22,215 nucleotides of DNA from Chloroflexota bacterium (GCA_013153135.1 JAADFA010000027.1:1-22215), one strand, 5' to 3'. Shown: positions 14,715-22,124, counted from the first letter of the stretch. A program made the numbers and translations. The notes: generated from the sequence alone by a model not told the origin.

Positions 14715-15805
14715 GGTGTCCTCCTTTGGGTCAAAGGTTCGACCTTGGTGCGGGCCGCGGCCAAGGCCCGCACCAAGCGGGGCACCAAAGAGGGCCCTTC
14801 GTACACCAGGCCGGTAAAGATCTGCACAACTCGTGCGCCAGCCTGGAGTTTCTCGATGGCATCCTCTGGGCTCATGATGCCCCCAACCCCAATGATAGGC
14901 AGCCGGTCGCCTAGGCGTTGGTGAAGGTCCGCGATAAAGCGAGTGCTAATTTCTCGCAAGGGTGCGCCGCTCAGGCCCCCAGGGACCTGGTGCCAACGTG
15001 GCGGCAAACCAGGTCGTTGCGTGGTTGTGTTGGTCGCGATGATGCCATCCGCACCGCCGAGCAACACGCCCTCCAGCGTATCATCTAACTGAGCCGGGGT
15101 GAAGTCCGGGCTGAGTTTGACGAAGATGGGCAGCGCGCGACCATTGCCGTGCAACCGACGCCAAGCCGCGCGCGCGTAACGTAAGGTGTTGAGCAGGCGA
15201 GCGATTTCGGCTTTTCCCTGCCATTCGCGATAACCAGGCACATTGGGGCAGCTCACATTAAGCGCGATGTAGTCGACCCATGGCGCGAAGAGAAAAAACA
15301 GCCGTGCGTACTGCTGCGGCACCTCGCGCGCGGGAACGCCGTGGTTATGCCCTAGGTTCACACCCAAAATTAGCTTCGTGGGCCGGTTCCCGCGCAGCCG
15401 CTGCGCGACCAAAGGCGCGCCGCGACTTGGAAAGCCCAAATGGTTGATCAGCGCGCGCTGTTCGGGAATGCGCCACATGCGCGGCCGTGGGTTGCCAGGT
15501 TGGGGCATGAGCGTGACAGTGCCGATCTCAATATGACCAAACCCCAGCGCGGCCAGGCCACGCCACGCATAGCCATCCTTGTCGTATCCCGCGGCCAGTC
15601 CCACGCGATTGGGGAAGCGCAAGCCCGCGAGGTAAACGGGGTCTTCAGGCAACCCTTGAGCGCCTACCCAACGTTGTACCCAGCGCTGCAACCATGGGTG
15701 CCGTCCTACCTCGCGCCAAAAGCGCAACGCGAGGTGATGAGCGCGCTCCGGATCAAGCCGGGCGAACAAAGGCCAAAAGCGGGCATACCAACCACGTTGG
15801 GCCAT
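14711..15805 (-). CDS. pyrD: Dihydroorotate dehydrogenase, class 2 (quinone) type
   Basis: It oxidises dihydroorotate to orotate in de novo pyrimidine synthesis, passing electrons to quinone at the membrane. The 364 residues have the class-2 layout: an N-terminal amphipathic extension (FARLDPERAHHLALRF) that docks on the membrane, then GLAAGYDKDG, the FMN-site EIGTVT...PQPGNPRPR and NHLGFPSRG, and IIATNTTTQRPGL. The catalytic loop reads LNVSCPNVPG, with Cys186 where class-2 enzymes normally have Ser; a Cys here is the class-1 state. ATG 15805 has an AAGGA element about ten bases upstream; a TTG at 15838 is less likely. The gene overlaps hydA by four bases. Confidence 0.92.
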   Translation of the reverse strand: MAQRGWYARFWPLFARLDPERAHHLALRFWREVGRHPWLQRWVQRWVGAQGLPEDPVYLAGLRFPNRVGLAAGYDKDGYAWRGLAALGFGHIEIGTVTLMPQPGNPRPRMWRIPEQRALINHLGFPSRGAPLVAQRLRGNRPTKLILGVNLGHNHGVPAREVPQQYARLFFLFAPWVDYIALNVSCPNVPGYREWQGKAEIARLLNTLRYARAAWRRLHGNGRALPIFVKLSPDFTPAQLDDTLEGVLLGGADGIIATNTTTQRPGLPPRWHQVPGGLSGAPLREISTRFIADLHQRLGDRLPIIGVGGIMSPEDAIEKLQAGARVVQIFTGLVYEGPSLVPRLVRALAAARTKVEPLTQRRTP

Positions 15806-15837
15806 GGCGAGGGCGTCCTTCCGTATAAGGTGAAGCA

Positions 15838-15843
15838 ATTGTA
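15838..15843 (-). promoter_or_regulatory. Possible -10 box for pyrD
   Basis: On the minus strand TACAAT lies 32 bases upstream of the chosen pyrD start. A -35 hexamer close to consensus is not visible. Its place in the 120-base divergent gap, facing the TATAAT box at 15884, fits back-to-back promoters. Confidence 0.45.
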
Positions 15844-15876
15844 CCGTAACTTATCTGCGCGGCTGGGGATAACCAA

Positions 15877-15889
15877 AGCGGGTTATAAT
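15877..15889 (+). promoter_or_regulatory. Promoter -10 region for the Thr-Pro surface-protein operon
   Basis: AGCGGGTTATAAT ends in a consensus TATAAT at 15884-15889, 36 bases before ATG 15926. The same 13-mer precedes the ABC ATPase gene at 431-443. No clear -35 is present. Confidence 0.6.
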
Positions 15890-15925
15890 TGCGCCAAGGT
15901 CTCGGTTTTGGTTTGAGGAGTCGGG

Positions 15926-16885
15926 ATGGACCTGGAACGTGCCTTGACCTTCACGCGTTGGGCCGCGTGGATTTTGGGTGGGCTCAGCCTGCTATTGGGA
16001 TGGCAAACCTTGCGGGCCGCGCGACGGGTGCGGTTCTTCCGCATGCGCTACGAGCGCATGCGTCGAGGTTGGCGTTTCATTACTGTGGGCATTGGCTTGT
16101 GGCTCTTGGCCGGTTTGGTGCTGCCACGTTGGGGTCGCGCCCTCGCTTACCGCATCTGGAACCCGACGCCAACACCTACTCCATCCCCCACCGCAACGCA
16201 AACCCCCACCGCAACGCCTATCCCTTCCATCACGCCGACGCCTACCATCACCCCGACCTTGGCCGGTACACCAACACCCAGCCCAACACCCACCGCGTAT
16301 ATCCCTGAGGAAGTGCGAGCCGAGTTTGAAAGCACCGCGACCCCACCACCAGATGTTGTCTTCAGCCCCCTCACGTTCACCCAAGGTTTAGATCCCGAAA
16401 CCTTCCGCCCCTTGAACCCGGGCGAGGTGTTCTATAACCCTGTAGGCCATTTGTACGCGCTGTTCAGCTACGACCGCATGGCTGATGGCGTGCAATGGAC
16501 GGCTTTGTGGTATCGCAACGGCGAATTGGTGCACTATGAGACCCGACCGTGGGAATGGGGTACAGGCGGATGGGGCTACACGGATTGGAACCCCGACCCC
16601 ACCGAATGGTTGCCTGGGCCGTATACTGTCTATATCTTTGTGGGTGACCGGCTTGTTACGTCGGGCAGCTTTGTGGTTGAAGGCGATCCACCCACACCAA
16701 CACCGCCTCCCGCGACGCCGACGCCCACTCCTCTGCCCGCAACACCCACACCCACGGCAGGAACACCAACCGCAGACGGTGCATCCGTCACCGGAACACC
16801 AAGCCCTACGGCCGCCGTGCTCAACCCCGACGCCTGGCCAACACCCACACCATCGCCGACGCGCACGCCCTTCGGCGGCGGATGA
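15926..16885 (+). CDS. Membrane-anchored surface protein with Thr-Pro linkers and a beta-sandwich-like domain
   Basis: A 319-residue protein of unknown function. Two hydrophobic helices (about residues 11-29 and 50-68) are separated by a very basic loop rich in Arg, which suggests a cytoplasmic hairpin loop and an outside C-terminus. Then come a Thr-Pro linker (80-124) and a globular part of about 130 residues, where LYALFSYDRMADGVQWTALW and PGPYTVYIFVGDRLVTSGSF suggest an Ig- or CARDB-like beta sandwich. A second Thr-Pro tail (about 255-319) closes the protein. GAGGAG about six bases before the ATG fixes the start. It leads a four-gene run, with the kinase gene 27 bases behind. A cell-surface binding or anchoring role is inferred only from architecture. 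Confidence 0.8.
   Translation: MDLERALTFTRWAAWILGGLSLLLGWQTLRAARRVRFFRMRYERMRRGWRFITVGIGLWLLAGLVLPRWGRALAYRIWNPTPTPTPSPTATQTPTATPIPSITPTPTITPTLAGTPTPSPTPTAYIPEEVRAEFESTATPPPDVVFSPLTFTQGLDPETFRPLNPGEVFYNPVGHLYALFSYDRMADGVQWTALWYRNGELVHYETRPWEWGTGGWGYTDWNPDPTEWLPGPYTVYIFVGDRLVTSGSFVVEGDPPTPTPPPATPTPTPLPATPTPTAGTPTADGASVTGTPSPTAAVLNPDAWPTPTPSPTRTPFGGG
16163..16297 (+). repeat. Low-complexity Thr-Pro coding repeat, first linker
   Basis: Degenerate ACN-CCN codon pairs encode a (TP)n-like linker of about 45 residues. The DNA is unusually poor in long runs without C and gives long false open frames on both other strands. It may be prone to slippage or recombination with the similar tract at 16688-16876. 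Confidence 0.7.
16688..16876 (+). repeat. Low-complexity Thr-Pro coding repeat, C-terminal tail
   Basis: A second block of repeated ACN-CCN codons, interrupted by a short GTPTADGASVTG stretch, encodes the end of the surface protein. It is similar in composition to the first linker and to the linker of the TPR protein near 7490-7640. Confidence 0.7.
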
Positions 16886-16912
16886 CGCTCACAGCGCACG
16901 AGGAGCGAACGC

Positions 16913-17563
16913 ATGACTCAACCACCCTTTTATTTGGCCATTGAGGGGGTGATCGGGGTTGGCAAGACCACCCTCGCCCGTATGTTGCAACCCCGCCTCG
17001 GAGGCGAGTTGGTCCTGGAGGCTTTTGACGAAAATCCCTTTCTGCCCAAGTTTTATGAAGATCCCGAGCGTTACGCGTTCCAAACGCAAATTTTCTTTTT
17101 GCTGAGCCGTTATCGACAGCACCAAACCATCCACCAACTGCTCGAGGACGGACGCCCGGTCATTAGTGATTACATCTTTGCCAAAGATCCTCTATTCGCG
17201 CGGCTCACATTGCAGGGGGATGAACTCGAAATGTACGAACGAGTGTATGAAGCCTTGGCCGAGCGCCTGCCTCGCCCCAGTCTCATTGTGTATTTGCGCG
17301 CGTCGCCGGATACGCTCATGTATCGCATTGCGCTGCGCGATCGGCCTTATGAGCGTAATATGCCGCGCTCCTACATCGAGGCTTTATGCCGCGCGTACGA
17401 TGAACTTTTCGCCCAACCCTGGGACGTTCCCGTTCTTACCATCGATACGGATCCACTGGACTTTGTTGCGGTGGATGGGCACCTGTCGTTGATCGAGGAC
17501 CAAGTACGTCGGGCCCTGGGGCTAACACCGTACCAACCGCTGCTCCCCTGGCATACGCAATAA
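16913..17563 (+). CDS. Deoxynucleoside kinase (deoxyadenosine/deoxyguanosine kinase-like)
   Basis: It phosphorylates deoxynucleosides to monophosphates in nucleotide salvage, in the cytoplasm. The 216 residues match the bacterial dAK/dGK group. The P-loop is GVIGVGKTT (residues 11-19). LEAFDENPFLPKFYED holds the catalytic Glu (E35), VISDYIFAKD gives the D85-Y86 substrate site, YLRASPDTLMYRI is the Walker-B-like strand with LID residues, and RDRPYERNM supplies the LID arginines. Base preference cannot be fixed from sequence. GAGGAG precedes the ATG. Short gaps (27 bases before, 23 after) place it in the four-gene run with a nucleotidyltransferase-like protein. Confidence 0.92.
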   Translation: MTQPPFYLAIEGVIGVGKTTLARMLQPRLGGELVLEAFDENPFLPKFYEDPERYAFQTQIFFLLSRYRQHQTIHQLLEDGRPVISDYIFAKDPLFARLTLQGDELEMYERVYEALAERLPRPSLIVYLRASPDTLMYRIALRDRPYERNMPRSYIEALCRAYDELFAQPWDVPVLTIDTDPLDFVAVDGHLSLIEDQVRRALGLTPYQPLLPWHTQ

Positions 17564-17586
17564 CGGTCTGGGCTGGGAGGCACGAC

Positions 17587-18582
17587 ATGCGGCTGACGCC
17601 AAAACGTTTGCTCGGTTGGGCGCAGGACTACGTGGCCAGCCGAACGCGCGATCTCAATCTACTTGCCGTTTACTTAACCGGTTCACTCCTCACGGAAGAG
17701 CCCCTCTTCGGCGGGCTGACGGATATCGATGTGGTTTGTATTTACAATCTCGAGCCACCGCAAACCCACGAAATCCGGCCGCTGGTGCGTGGGGTGCATC
17801 TGGACGTGCGTCACTACCCCCGCGATCGCTTTGAGCCGCCACGGCGCCTGCGCCACGAGGCCGAGATGGGGAGCGAGGTGTATTATGCCCAGCCCCTTTG
17901 GGATCCACAGCACTTTCTAGATTTCGTCCAATCCGGCGTGCGTAGCCGCTTCCATAGCCCAGACGTGGCCTATGCCCGCGCGTGGGCGGCTCTAAACCAG
18001 GCCCGGCAGCAATGGCAACAGCTTCTGTTCGCCGCGGACCCAAACGAGCCCGACACGTGGCTCCAGCACTTAGAGAGCCTGCGCCAGGCAACTTTGGCCA
18101 TCGCGACGTTACAAGGGCGTCGACTCACATTGCGCCGTTTTACGTTGCAATGGGCTACCGAAGCCGCGCTTCTCGCCCGTGAAGATTGGTTCTCCGCGCT
18201 ACTGCGCGCGCTTGGGGCACATGATGGCCTCGCGCAGACCATCATGAGCTTGCGGGACGACTGGAGCCGCTCCCTTACTTTGGTCGCTCAGGCCGCACCC
18301 GAACACCTCCACCCCGCGCGCGTGCCCTATTATCAAACCGGGTTGGACGCACTGCTAAGCAACAACCCACCCGAACAGGCGCTCTACCTTCTGTGGTGGA
18401 CGTGGAGCGATGCCGTCCGCCATCCTCAAGCACCCGAAGAGGCTCGAACGCGTTGGCTCGACGCGCAAACACGCTTGGGCTTGGACGCGGCTTGGACATC
18501 ATTGCTTGACGCAAGCGACGCGTTCCTCGATGAGGTGGAGCAATATCTGGAATCTTGGGGGCGAGCTCAAGGGGTCGAGTGA
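17587..18582 (+). CDS. Pol-beta-fold nucleotidyltransferase domain protein
   Basis: A 331-residue protein with the nucleotidyltransferase core at its N-terminus: LTGSLL (G32-S33), then GLTDIDVVCIY with metal-binding D46 and D48, then HLDVRHY with the third carboxylate D73. All three catalytic acids are present, so transfer activity is plausible. Residues from about 120 on are predicted mainly helical (WAALNQARQQWQQLL and similar), a long C-terminal helical domain that I cannot assign to a named family. Possible roles include nucleotidylation of a small molecule, as in aminoglycoside-modifying enzymes, or of a protein. GGGAGG precedes the ATG. It lies between a deoxynucleoside kinase and a FAD oxidoreductase, 18-23 bases on each side. 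Confidence 0.8.
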   Translation: MRLTPKRLLGWAQDYVASRTRDLNLLAVYLTGSLLTEEPLFGGLTDIDVVCIYNLEPPQTHEIRPLVRGVHLDVRHYPRDRFEPPRRLRHEAEMGSEVYYAQPLWDPQHFLDFVQSGVRSRFHSPDVAYARAWAALNQARQQWQQLLFAADPNEPDTWLQHLESLRQATLAIATLQGRRLTLRRFTLQWATEAALLAREDWFSALLRALGAHDGLAQTIMSLRDDWSRSLTLVAQAAPEHLHPARVPYYQTGLDALLSNNPPEQALYLLWWTWSDAVRHPQAPEEARTRWLDAQTRLGLDAAWTSLLDASDAFLDEVEQYLESWGRAQGVE

Positions 18583-18600
18583 GCATCAGGAGGATACACC

Positions 18601-19839
18601 ATGGCCCAACATGCGCATGTCTTGGTCATCGGTGGCGGTATCATCGGCGTGAGTGTCGCCTATTACGCGGCCCGGGCAGGCCTAGGCGTGACCCTGCTCG
18701 AACGGCATACCCTCGCGTCCGGGAGCTCCTTCGGTAATACAGGGCTGTTAACTTTGTGCGACTCTCATCCCCTGGCCGTGCCAGGCAGCGCCCTGAAGGG
18801 GCTGCGATGGTTGCTCCAAGGTCGAGGTCCGCTCTATATCCACCCTCGCATGGACGCGCGCTTTTGGTTGTGGCTGCTGCGTTTCGCGCGTTCTGGCAGC
18901 GATTGGGCCACGTTTCGACGAGAGTGGGCCCACAATCTCGCGCTCAGCCGCTTGAGCCTGGAGCTATATCGCGATTTGGTGGAACAGGAAGGCTTGCCCG
19001 TTGCCTGGCATCAGGCAGGGGTATACCATGTCGCGTACACGCCCGAGGTATGGGAAGAAACGCGACGCCTCGCGCATGAGGCCCAGGCAGTGGGGTTGCA
19101 GGCCTACATCTTGCCCCCGGCCGAGGTCTTGGCCCGTCTACCATACGTGCGCGCGCCTGTTCTGGGCGGGGTCTTTTGCCCCAACGACGCGCATGCGGAC
19201 CCCGCAGCCTTGGTCCACGCGCTGGCCGAGCGGGCCCGCAGCCGCGGCGCGCGCATCCTTGAAGGCGTAGAGGTGCTGCGCCTGGTGCGTCACGGTGAGC
19301 GCGTGCGTGAAGTGTGGACAACCCACGGGGTTTATACCGCCACGTGGGTGGTTTTGGCCGCGGGGGTGTGGACGCGCGAACTTGCGGCCCAGGTGGGGGT
19401 TTCCCTCGCTCTGGAACCGGCTAAAGGATATAGCCTGACTTTGCCCCGGCCCGAACAAGCGCCACCGACCGCGCTGCTCTTGGACGAGCCCAAGCTCGCG
19501 GTCACGGTGTTGGAGCAACGGCTGCGCCTCGCGGGATTGCTCGAGCTCAGCGGCATGGATGCTCGCCTGCGTTGGGCACGCGTGAAACATATGCTCGCGG
19601 CCGCGGCGCAATACCTGCGAGTGGATACGCAAGAGATTCTGGGCGTATGGCGTGGCTGGCGACCATGCACCGCGCACGGCCGGCCCTATATCGGCCGCGC
19701 GCCAGGGCTGCGCAATCTCTTCTTGGCTACTGGTCATTGTACGTTAGGCATGACCCAAGGCCCCGCGACGGGACGTTTGATCGTGGACCTTATTCTCGAA
19801 CAGCCAACAGCCATTGATGTCTCGCTCTACGCGCCCTAA
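18601..19839 (+). CDS. FAD-dependent amino-acid dehydrogenase/oxidase, DadA-like
   Basis: A flavoprotein of the DAO superfamily, 412 residues, which probably oxidises a D-amino acid or other secondary amine. The dinucleotide motif VIGGGIIGVSVAYYAARAG is at residues 9-27. TLLERHTLASGSSFGNTGLL is the typical DadA substrate/FAD segment. The C-terminal VWRGWRPCTAHGRPYIG and LFLATGHCTLGMTQGPATG complete the FAD site. There is no signal peptide. AGGAGG precedes the ATG. It is last in the four-gene run, and its TAA overlaps the dus stop on the other strand (19836-19839). Glycine oxidase or sarcosine oxidase-like activity cannot be excluded. Confidence 0.88.
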   Translation: MAQHAHVLVIGGGIIGVSVAYYAARAGLGVTLLERHTLASGSSFGNTGLLTLCDSHPLAVPGSALKGLRWLLQGRGPLYIHPRMDARFWLWLLRFARSGSDWATFRREWAHNLALSRLSLELYRDLVEQEGLPVAWHQAGVYHVAYTPEVWEETRRLAHEAQAVGLQAYILPPAEVLARLPYVRAPVLGGVFCPNDAHADPAALVHALAERARSRGARILEGVEVLRLVRHGERVREVWTTHGVYTATWVVLAAGVWTRELAAQVGVSLALEPAKGYSLTLPRPEQAPPTALLLDEPKLAVTVLEQRLRLAGLLELSGMDARLRWARVKHMLAAAAQYLRVDTQEILGVWRGWRPCTAHGRPYIGRAPGLRNLFLATGHCTLGMTQGPATGRLIVDLILEQPTAIDVSLYAP

Positions 19840-20831
19840 GGGCTTTCAAAAAGCACGGCCGCGACAGCATCAAGAAAGCGCGCCGGGTCGTCCAAGGTCA
19901 GGATGGCCCGGCGTTGGCGTTGGAACGCGGGGTAGGGGGCTAGGTAGCGGGCTGCGAACTTGCGAAAGAGCACCAGGCCACGCTGGAGGCCGTACAACCG
20001 CAGGTTCTCTTGGAGATGCCAACGCAGCACATGCCAAACCGCACGAGGTGGCACCGCGTCGCGCGGACAGCGGGCCAAGATCCACGGATTCGCAAGCGCG
20101 GCCCGACCAATCATGACGCCTGCCACACCGGTTGTGCGCTTCATGTGCTCAATATCTTCGGGTGTGCGTACATCGCCGTTTCCGAGCACCGGGATGCGCA
20201 CCAGGGCCGCGATCTCGCGGATGGCCTCCCAGTCGGCTTGACCTCGATAGCCCTGGGCCTGAGTACGGCCGTGGACCGCGATCAAGGCGGCGCCGTTTTC
20301 TTCTAAGATGCGGGCAACCAGACGATACGGTTTGCATGTGTCATCCAGGCCCAGGCGGATTTTGGCGGTTACAGGGACCTCCAGAATTCGGGTCAATCGG
20401 CGGAAGAGGCGCGCGATCTTGAGGGGCGAACGCAACATCCCCGCACCCGCGCCGCGGCGCACAATGCGCGGGTCTGGGCAGCCCATGTTGATGTCAATGA
20501 TCGCGGGCCCTAACGTATCTTGTACACGCAAGGCCGCTTCGACAAGCATGTTGACCGTGTGGCCATAAAGCTGCACGACGAGCGGAGCTTCCCAAGGGTA
20601 CGGGCGCACTTTGCGCCACACCCATTGGGGCCGTTGCAGCACATCCACGGCGTGGATAAATTCGGTATAGGCCATGGCCGAGCCGAGCAGACGGCCTAAC
20701 GCGCGAAAGGGCGGGTCGGTGATACCGTCCATGGGCGCGAGGACTACATCGCCGTATACAGGGACCTCGCGCACGTAGAAGGACGGCGGTCGTGGCACGC
20801 GTGGCCGGGGGAAGGCCGAGCACGTCGTCAT
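19836..20831 (-). CDS. dus: tRNA-dihydrouridine synthase
   Basis: An FMN enzyme that reduces uridines in tRNA to dihydrouridine. The 331 residues have VVLAPMDGITDPPFR at the start, INMGCPDPRIVRRGAGAGML with the catalytic Cys118, VTAKIRLGLDD, VHGRTQAQGYRGQADW and LGNGDV...GVMIGRAAL, all diagnostic. The Lys that often follows the catalytic GCP motif is Arg here, a mild variation. The first 20 residues before REVPVYGD are not typical, and no good ribosome binding site precedes ATG 20831, so the true start may be a little downstream. The gene begins 33 bases past the ATP synthase terminator, which makes it partly dependent on its own start or on read-through. Confidence 0.92.
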   Translation of the reverse strand: MTTCSAFPRPRVPRPPSFYVREVPVYGDVVLAPMDGITDPPFRALGRLLGSAMAYTEFIHAVDVLQRPQWVWRKVRPYPWEAPLVVQLYGHTVNMLVEAALRVQDTLGPAIIDINMGCPDPRIVRRGAGAGMLRSPLKIARLFRRLTRILEVPVTAKIRLGLDDTCKPYRLVARILEENGAALIAVHGRTQAQGYRGQADWEAIREIAALVRIPVLGNGDVRTPEDIEHMKRTTGVAGVMIGRAALANPWILARCPRDAVPPRAVWHVLRWHLQENLRLYGLQRGLVLFRKFAARYLAPYPAFQRQRRAILTLDDPARFLDAVAAVLFESP

Positions 20832-20864
20832 GGTTCGTTGGGCGTACAGAGGGTACTGGCGGCA

Positions 20865-20901
20865 GAAAGAAAAGCGCGCCCAAAGGCGAGCTTGGGCGCG
20901 C
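20865..20901 (-). terminator. Intrinsic terminator of the atpE-atpF unit
   Basis: On the minus strand a 10-bp stem GCGCGCCCAA/TTGGGCGCGC (20901-20892 with 20883-20874) with an eight-base loop is followed by TTTTCTTTCT. It starts 25 bases after the atpF stop. This is a textbook intrinsic terminator and marks the end of the transcript before any alpha-subunit gene. Confidence 0.85.
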
Positions 20902-20925
20902 GAGGGGCCTAAAAATGTGAGTGGC

Positions 20926-21669
20926 TTACGACAAACGCGCTTGCAATTCAGCCAGCTGGCGGCTCACCGATGCGTCGATGACCCGATCGCCGATCCGGAC
21001 GATCACACCGCCCACGATGGAAGGGTCAACCTTGAATTCCACCGGCACATCGCCGACCTTGGATTTGAAGAACTCGATCCATTCCGCCTTTTCCTCGTCG
21101 GTCAACGGCACCGCAGTAATGACTTCCACACGGTCTGCCTTCGCGGGCACGTCATCCAACACGACGATTTGCTTGTTCTTCACACCCGCGAAGAATTCCT
21201 GCAAGAGCTGATGTTGGCGTTGCTCGTCCAGCGCGTCGTGCACGATCTTGCGGGCTGCGGCGATGGCCATCGCCGCGATCTGGTCCCGCAGCTCGGCCAG
21301 GATGCGGTTGCGTTCCGCTTCGATCTTAGCCAATTCCTCTTGTCGAATCTTCTCAGCCTCGCGCTTCGCCTCTTCAATGATTGCTTTGGCTTGCTCCTCG
21401 GCTTTGAGGCGCGCTTCACGGATGATTTCCTCCGCCTTGGCTCGGGCCTCAGCTAAGATCCTTTGGGCTTCAGCCTCGGCGTTCGCCCGAGCCTCAGCTG
21501 CGATGCGCGCGTCTTCCAAAGCCTTGCTCAACGTCTCCCGGCGCTTCGCGAGCAGCTCTACAATGGGCTCATACGCCCACATTTTCAGCATCGTGAGCAA
21601 AATCGCGAAGGCCAGGATCTGTTGCAGCAAATACCCCAAGTTAATGCCCAATTTGCCCAGCGCTTCCAC
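20926..21669 (-). CDS. atpF: ATP synthase b subunit fused to a delta C-terminal domain
   Basis: This is the peripheral stalk of F-type ATP synthase, 247 residues. Residues 1-160 are a b subunit: membrane span at about 8-28, YEPIVELLAKRRETL just after it, then a long coiled coil rich in Ala, Glu, Lys and Arg. Residues about 165-247 match the C-terminal part of delta (OSCP): KQIVVLDDVPAKADRVEVITAVPL and DPSIVGGVIVRIGDRVIDASVSRQL. The delta N-terminal helical domain that contacts alpha is absent, so this is shorter than the large b-delta fusions of mycobacteria. The start is GTG with AAGGAGG six bases upstream. It follows atpE by 35 bases and ends before an intrinsic terminator, with no alpha gene behind it. 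Confidence 0.9.
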   Translation of the reverse strand: MEALGKLGINLGYLLQQILAFAILLTMLKMWAYEPIVELLAKRRETLSKALEDARIAAEARANAEAEAQRILAEARAKAEEIIREARLKAEEQAKAIIEEAKREAEKIRQEELAKIEAERNRILAELRDQIAAMAIAAARKIVHDALDEQRQHQLLQEFFAGVKNKQIVVLDDVPAKADRVEVITAVPLTDEEKAEWIEFFKSKVGDVPVEFKVDPSIVGGVIVRIGDRVIDASVSRQLAELQARLS

Positions 21670-21704
21670 CGTGAACCTCCTTTTATGTTAGGCTGCTCGG
21701 CGGA

Positions 21705-21941
21705 TTAGACCGCGAAGATGAGCAGCAGGGCCACGACCAGACAGTAAATGGCCACGGCTTCGGCGAAGGCGATGCCCAAAATCATGTTCGTCTGAATAGT
21801 GCCTGCGGCATCGGGGTTGCGCGCCATGCCCTGAAGCGCGCCATTGGCCAACAAGCCAATACCAATACCGCCGCCGATGGCGCCCACCATGGCCAAGCCG
21901 GCACCCAGGAGTTTCGCGGCTTGCACAATGCTCCCTTCCAT
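21705..21941 (-). CDS. atpE: ATP synthase c subunit
   Basis: A 78-residue hairpin of two membrane helices that forms the rotor ring. The glycine-rich first helix (VGAIGGGIGIGLLANG) is followed by the polar loop ARNPDAAG, and the second helix carries the ion-binding Glu61 in GIAFAEAVAIYCLVV. The Ser/Thr pair that follows this Glu in sodium-type rings is Ala-Val here, and no Gln sits at the usual first-helix position. Proton coupling is therefore the better inference. GGAGG is eight bases before the ATG. The gene has its own promoter (21991-22019) and no a-subunit gene upstream. Confidence 0.95.
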   Translation of the reverse strand: MEGSIVQAAKLLGAGLAMVGAIGGGIGIGLLANGALQGMARNPDAAGTIQTNMILGIAFAEAVAIYCLVVALLLIFAV

Positions 21942-21990
21942 CGGATAACCTCCATCTGGGGATGTCGTTCAGGTTAGCGGAACCGGGGCC

Positions 21991-22019
21991 ATTTTAGCAT
22001 ACCCTGCGACGGAAGTCAA
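21991..22019 (-). promoter_or_regulatory. Sigma-70-type promoter with extended -10 for atpE-atpF
   Basis: On the minus strand TTGACT (22019-22014) is 17 bases from TAAAAT (21996-21991), with TGC just before the -10 forming an extended -10. The expected start leaves a leader of about 40 bases. It is the best promoter match in the window. Confidence 0.8.
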
Positions 22020-22088
22020 AGCCTTTTGCCGCGCGGGGGCAATTGCCGCTACTTTGTTTGCTTCTCACAGCCCGCACATTGACTCGGG

Positions 22089-22094
22089 TACAAT
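22089..22094 (+). promoter_or_regulatory. Possible -10 box for the lipoyl-ligase-like gene
   Basis: TACAAT lies 30 bases before ATG 22125 and is divergent from the atpE promoter. No -35 match is seen at 16-18 bases. A TTGACT at 22079-22084 is far too close to serve as one. Confidence 0.45.
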
Positions 22095-22124
22095 GGTGAG
22101 CATCAAGCCCAACAAGGAGATCGC

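Noticed and set aside
16147..16380. Minus-strand Gly-Val repeat protein
   Set aside because: It is the reverse reading of Thr-Pro codons, which gives a (GV)n pattern by construction.
20830..21456. Long plus-strand frame opposite atpF (208 codons)
   Set aside because: It is the antisense shadow of the b-subunit coiled coil. It has no ribosome binding site, and the minus-strand gene is certain.
22079..22094. TTGACT followed by TACAAT as a promoter
   Set aside because: Only four bases separate the hexamers; they cannot form one sigma-70 site. Only the -10 was kept.
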